The translations under genes were made by a program, and so were the position numbers. A stretch of 64,000 nt of DNA, taken from assembly GCA_016208305.1 (NCBI GenBank), contig JACQYI010000018.1:50936-114935 (forward strand), in the 5' to 3' direction. Below, in pieces: positions 62,938 through 64,000 of this stretch (its first letter is position 1; each line of letters begins with the position of its first letter). This DNA is from Oscillatoriophycideae cyanobacterium NC_groundwater_1537_Pr4_S-0.65um_50_18. Lineage in GTDB: Bacteria > Cyanobacteriota > Cyanobacteriia > Elainellales > Elainellaceae. Under the pieces are notes generated by a model that was not told the origin of the DNA, did not search any database, and was given only the letters and a program-made list of their open reading frames with translations.

Positions 62938-63795
62938 ATGAACATTTGGCAGGCCGATTTTTATCGCCGTCCCCTTCAAGACGAAGCAGGTAAACCCTTA
63001 TGGGAGCTAACTATCTGTAAGGCTAATGGCACCTTGATCCTAGCAGTATTATGTCCACAGACTCAGGCCAATGTAAGTTGGCTCACACAAGAGCTTCGAT
63101 CGCTTTTAACGAGTCAAATTCCCGATCGCATCCAAGTTTTTCGTCCGCAGTCAGCAACGTTATTACAAGCCGCCTGTCAACCGTTAAATATTGTTGTAGA
63201 AGTCACACGCCATACCCCAGCCTTAAAACAGCTGTTACAGGAAAAATGGCACGGAAATCGAGCGTTGCCTGACGATGCCACAGCACCTTACAACCCGATA
63301 AAACTAGATCTTCCGCCACCCATACCCATGCCAGAAAACCTATGGGGAGAAAAATGGCGCTTTGGAGGAATTGCTGCTCAAAATCTAATTCCTGCCTTTC
63401 AAGACCGACCCATCCCTATCCTGAAAATACCAGAGTTTCTCTGTCCCTCTAACTTCGACATCCCTCCCACTACCTTAATACCAGGAGTCATTATTGACGC
63501 CGGGCGCAAATCTATGCAGCTAGCTCAGTGGATCGAGCAAGTTAACCCTGCTGAACTGCAATATGTTCCAGGTAACCCACAAGGACTCATCTTAGAAGCT
63601 GGATTGGTCGATCGCTGGATACTCAACACGTTTACTAATGAAGAGATTACGCCTTCAGCGCAGACTTTTCAGCAGCGGAAGAATGATGCTCAAGGCTTAC
63701 ATTTTCTGCTAGTTCAGCCTGACAACTCAGGACTAACCTACACGGGGTTCTGGCTGCTCCAAACTGAAAAATTTCATCGCCCTAGCAATATATGA
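62938..63795 (+). CDS. Tab2/Atab2-like RNA-binding protein, 285 aa
   Basis: Family required in plastids and cyanobacteria for translation of photosystem mRNAs such as psaB. N-terminus MNIWQADFYRRPLQDEAGKP followed by LWELTIC, and the C-terminal FLLVQPDNSGLTYTGFWLLQ match. ATG at 62938 has AAGGA nine bases upstream and is preferred to the ATG nine bases earlier. Soluble. Confidence 0.88.
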   Translation: MNIWQADFYRRPLQDEAGKPLWELTICKANGTLILAVLCPQTQANVSWLTQELRSLLTSQIPDRIQVFRPQSATLLQAACQPLNIVVEVTRHTPALKQLLQEKWHGNRALPDDATAPYNPIKLDLPPPIPMPENLWGEKWRFGGIAAQNLIPAFQDRPIPILKIPEFLCPSNFDIPPTTLIPGVIIDAGRKSMQLAQWIEQVNPAELQYVPGNPQGLILEAGLVDRWILNTFTNEEITPSAQTFQQRKNDAQGLHFLLVQPDNSGLTYTGFWLLQTEKFHRPSNI

Positions 63796-63840
63796 AAATA
63801 AGCGATACGTAAAAACAGCAAAAGCAAGACCTTCATAGCA

Positions 63841-63875
63841 AACCCCCCTCTCTTGAGATTCAAGAGAGGGGGGTT
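63841..63875. terminator. Perfect 16-bp hairpin, rRNA operon terminator
   Basis: aacccccctctcttga, loop gat, then the exact complement tcaagagaggggggtt. It lies 9 bases past the 3' end of the 5S rRNA on the minus strand, and also 45 bp after the Tab2-like gene on the plus strand, so it can terminate both. Confidence 0.85.
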
Positions 63876-63884
63876 GCAATATCT

Positions 63885-64000
63885 ACCTGGCACCGAGCTA
63901 TTTTTGCAGGGAGCTACCCCCCAACTATCTTCGCCGCAGGTGCGTTTCACATCTCAGTTCGGGATGGATAAGCGTGGTTCCACACCGCCATAAGCACCAG
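63885..64000 (-). rRNA. rrf: 5S ribosomal RNA, minus strand, 5' end cut by window edge
   Basis: The complement reads CTGGTGCTTATGGCGGTGTG, then CCATCCCGAACTGAGATGTG, and ends GCTCGGTGCCAGGT, the cyanobacterial 5S pattern with the conserved CCGAACTC-like loop and paired ends (CTGGTG with TGCCAGG). About 116 of some 118 bases are present; the first few would lie outside the window. The 23S gene should follow beyond the right edge. Confidence 0.92.

Overview
The window is cyanobacterial chromosome. The evidence is the very high density of the octamer GCGATCGC (HIP1) and its shorter form CGATCG, together with genes typical of the phylum: a CruA/CruP-type FAD cyclase, a Tab2-family translation factor, a DUF2232 membrane protein next to a TIGR00303 CobT-like protein, an orthocaspase-family protein, AMIN-domain amidase, NrtP-type nitrate permease and aconitase B. 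The mix of NLR-like, LRR and toxin-antitoxin genes and abundant short tandem repeats suggests a filamentous or large-genome cyanobacterium. The species cannot be named from this sequence.

Layout. 0-5 kb: the 5' end of a leucine-rich-repeat (Roco-like) gene, a small protein with a decayed paralogue at 34.8 kb, an alpha/beta hydrolase, and the DUF2232-CobT pair. 5.7-10.4 kb: a small-molecule/amino-acid block (SDR, LysE exporter, TPR protein that looks like a CHAT protein without its protease domain, aspartoacylase and divergent LysR regulator). 10.6-16 kb: cell-wall amidase, inositol-monophosphatase-family enzyme, Crp/Fnr regulator, secreted alpha-amylase. 16-20 kb: sulfotransferase with a Wzm/Wzt-type polysaccharide ABC exporter. 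20-25.5 kb: racemase, CruP-like oxidoreductase, cyclic-nucleotide-binding protein, SirB1-like protein, and an unknown protein with an A-B-A-B internal repeat.

25.4-31 kb is a cluster of toxin-antitoxin remnants around GH31 alpha-glucosidase and a 2Fe-2S ferredoxin: a frameshifted VapC, a truncated PIN gene running into an HNH fragment, and a HicA toxin killed by two adjacent nonsense codons, each next to an apparently intact antitoxin. 31.1-34.5 kb holds the most interesting system: a two-gene operon of a short membrane-type effector and a 959-residue NB-ARC/TPR NLR-like protein. The effector C-terminus and the NLR N-terminus carry matching 15-residue motifs, the architecture expected for amyloid-signalling (BASS-type) bacterial cell-death systems. 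Beside it is a 21-bp-period array of about ten units.

35-43.7 kb: glutathione peroxidase, a LuxR-type response regulator leading into a DUF4129-DUF4350-MoxR-DUF58 cluster, a caspase-family protein that has lost both catalytic residues, and a MarR regulator. 43.8-44.8 kb: a glyceraldehyde-3-phosphate dehydrogenase gene broken by an exact 16-bp tandem duplication. 45-64 kb: phospholipase-D-like protein, AEC transporter, KefB/KefF-type K+/H+ antiport pair, MiaE, CLC channel, NrtP, a polar-amino-acid ABC transporter, aconitase B, Tab2-like protein, and at the right edge the 3' part of a minus-strand 5S rRNA, so an rRNA operon lies just outside.

Two themes run through the window. One is regulated cell death and self/non-self genes in different states of decay. 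The other is a marked tendency to short tandem duplications of 8-21 bp at gene ends, in spacers and inside genes, one of which has disrupted the GAPDH gene.
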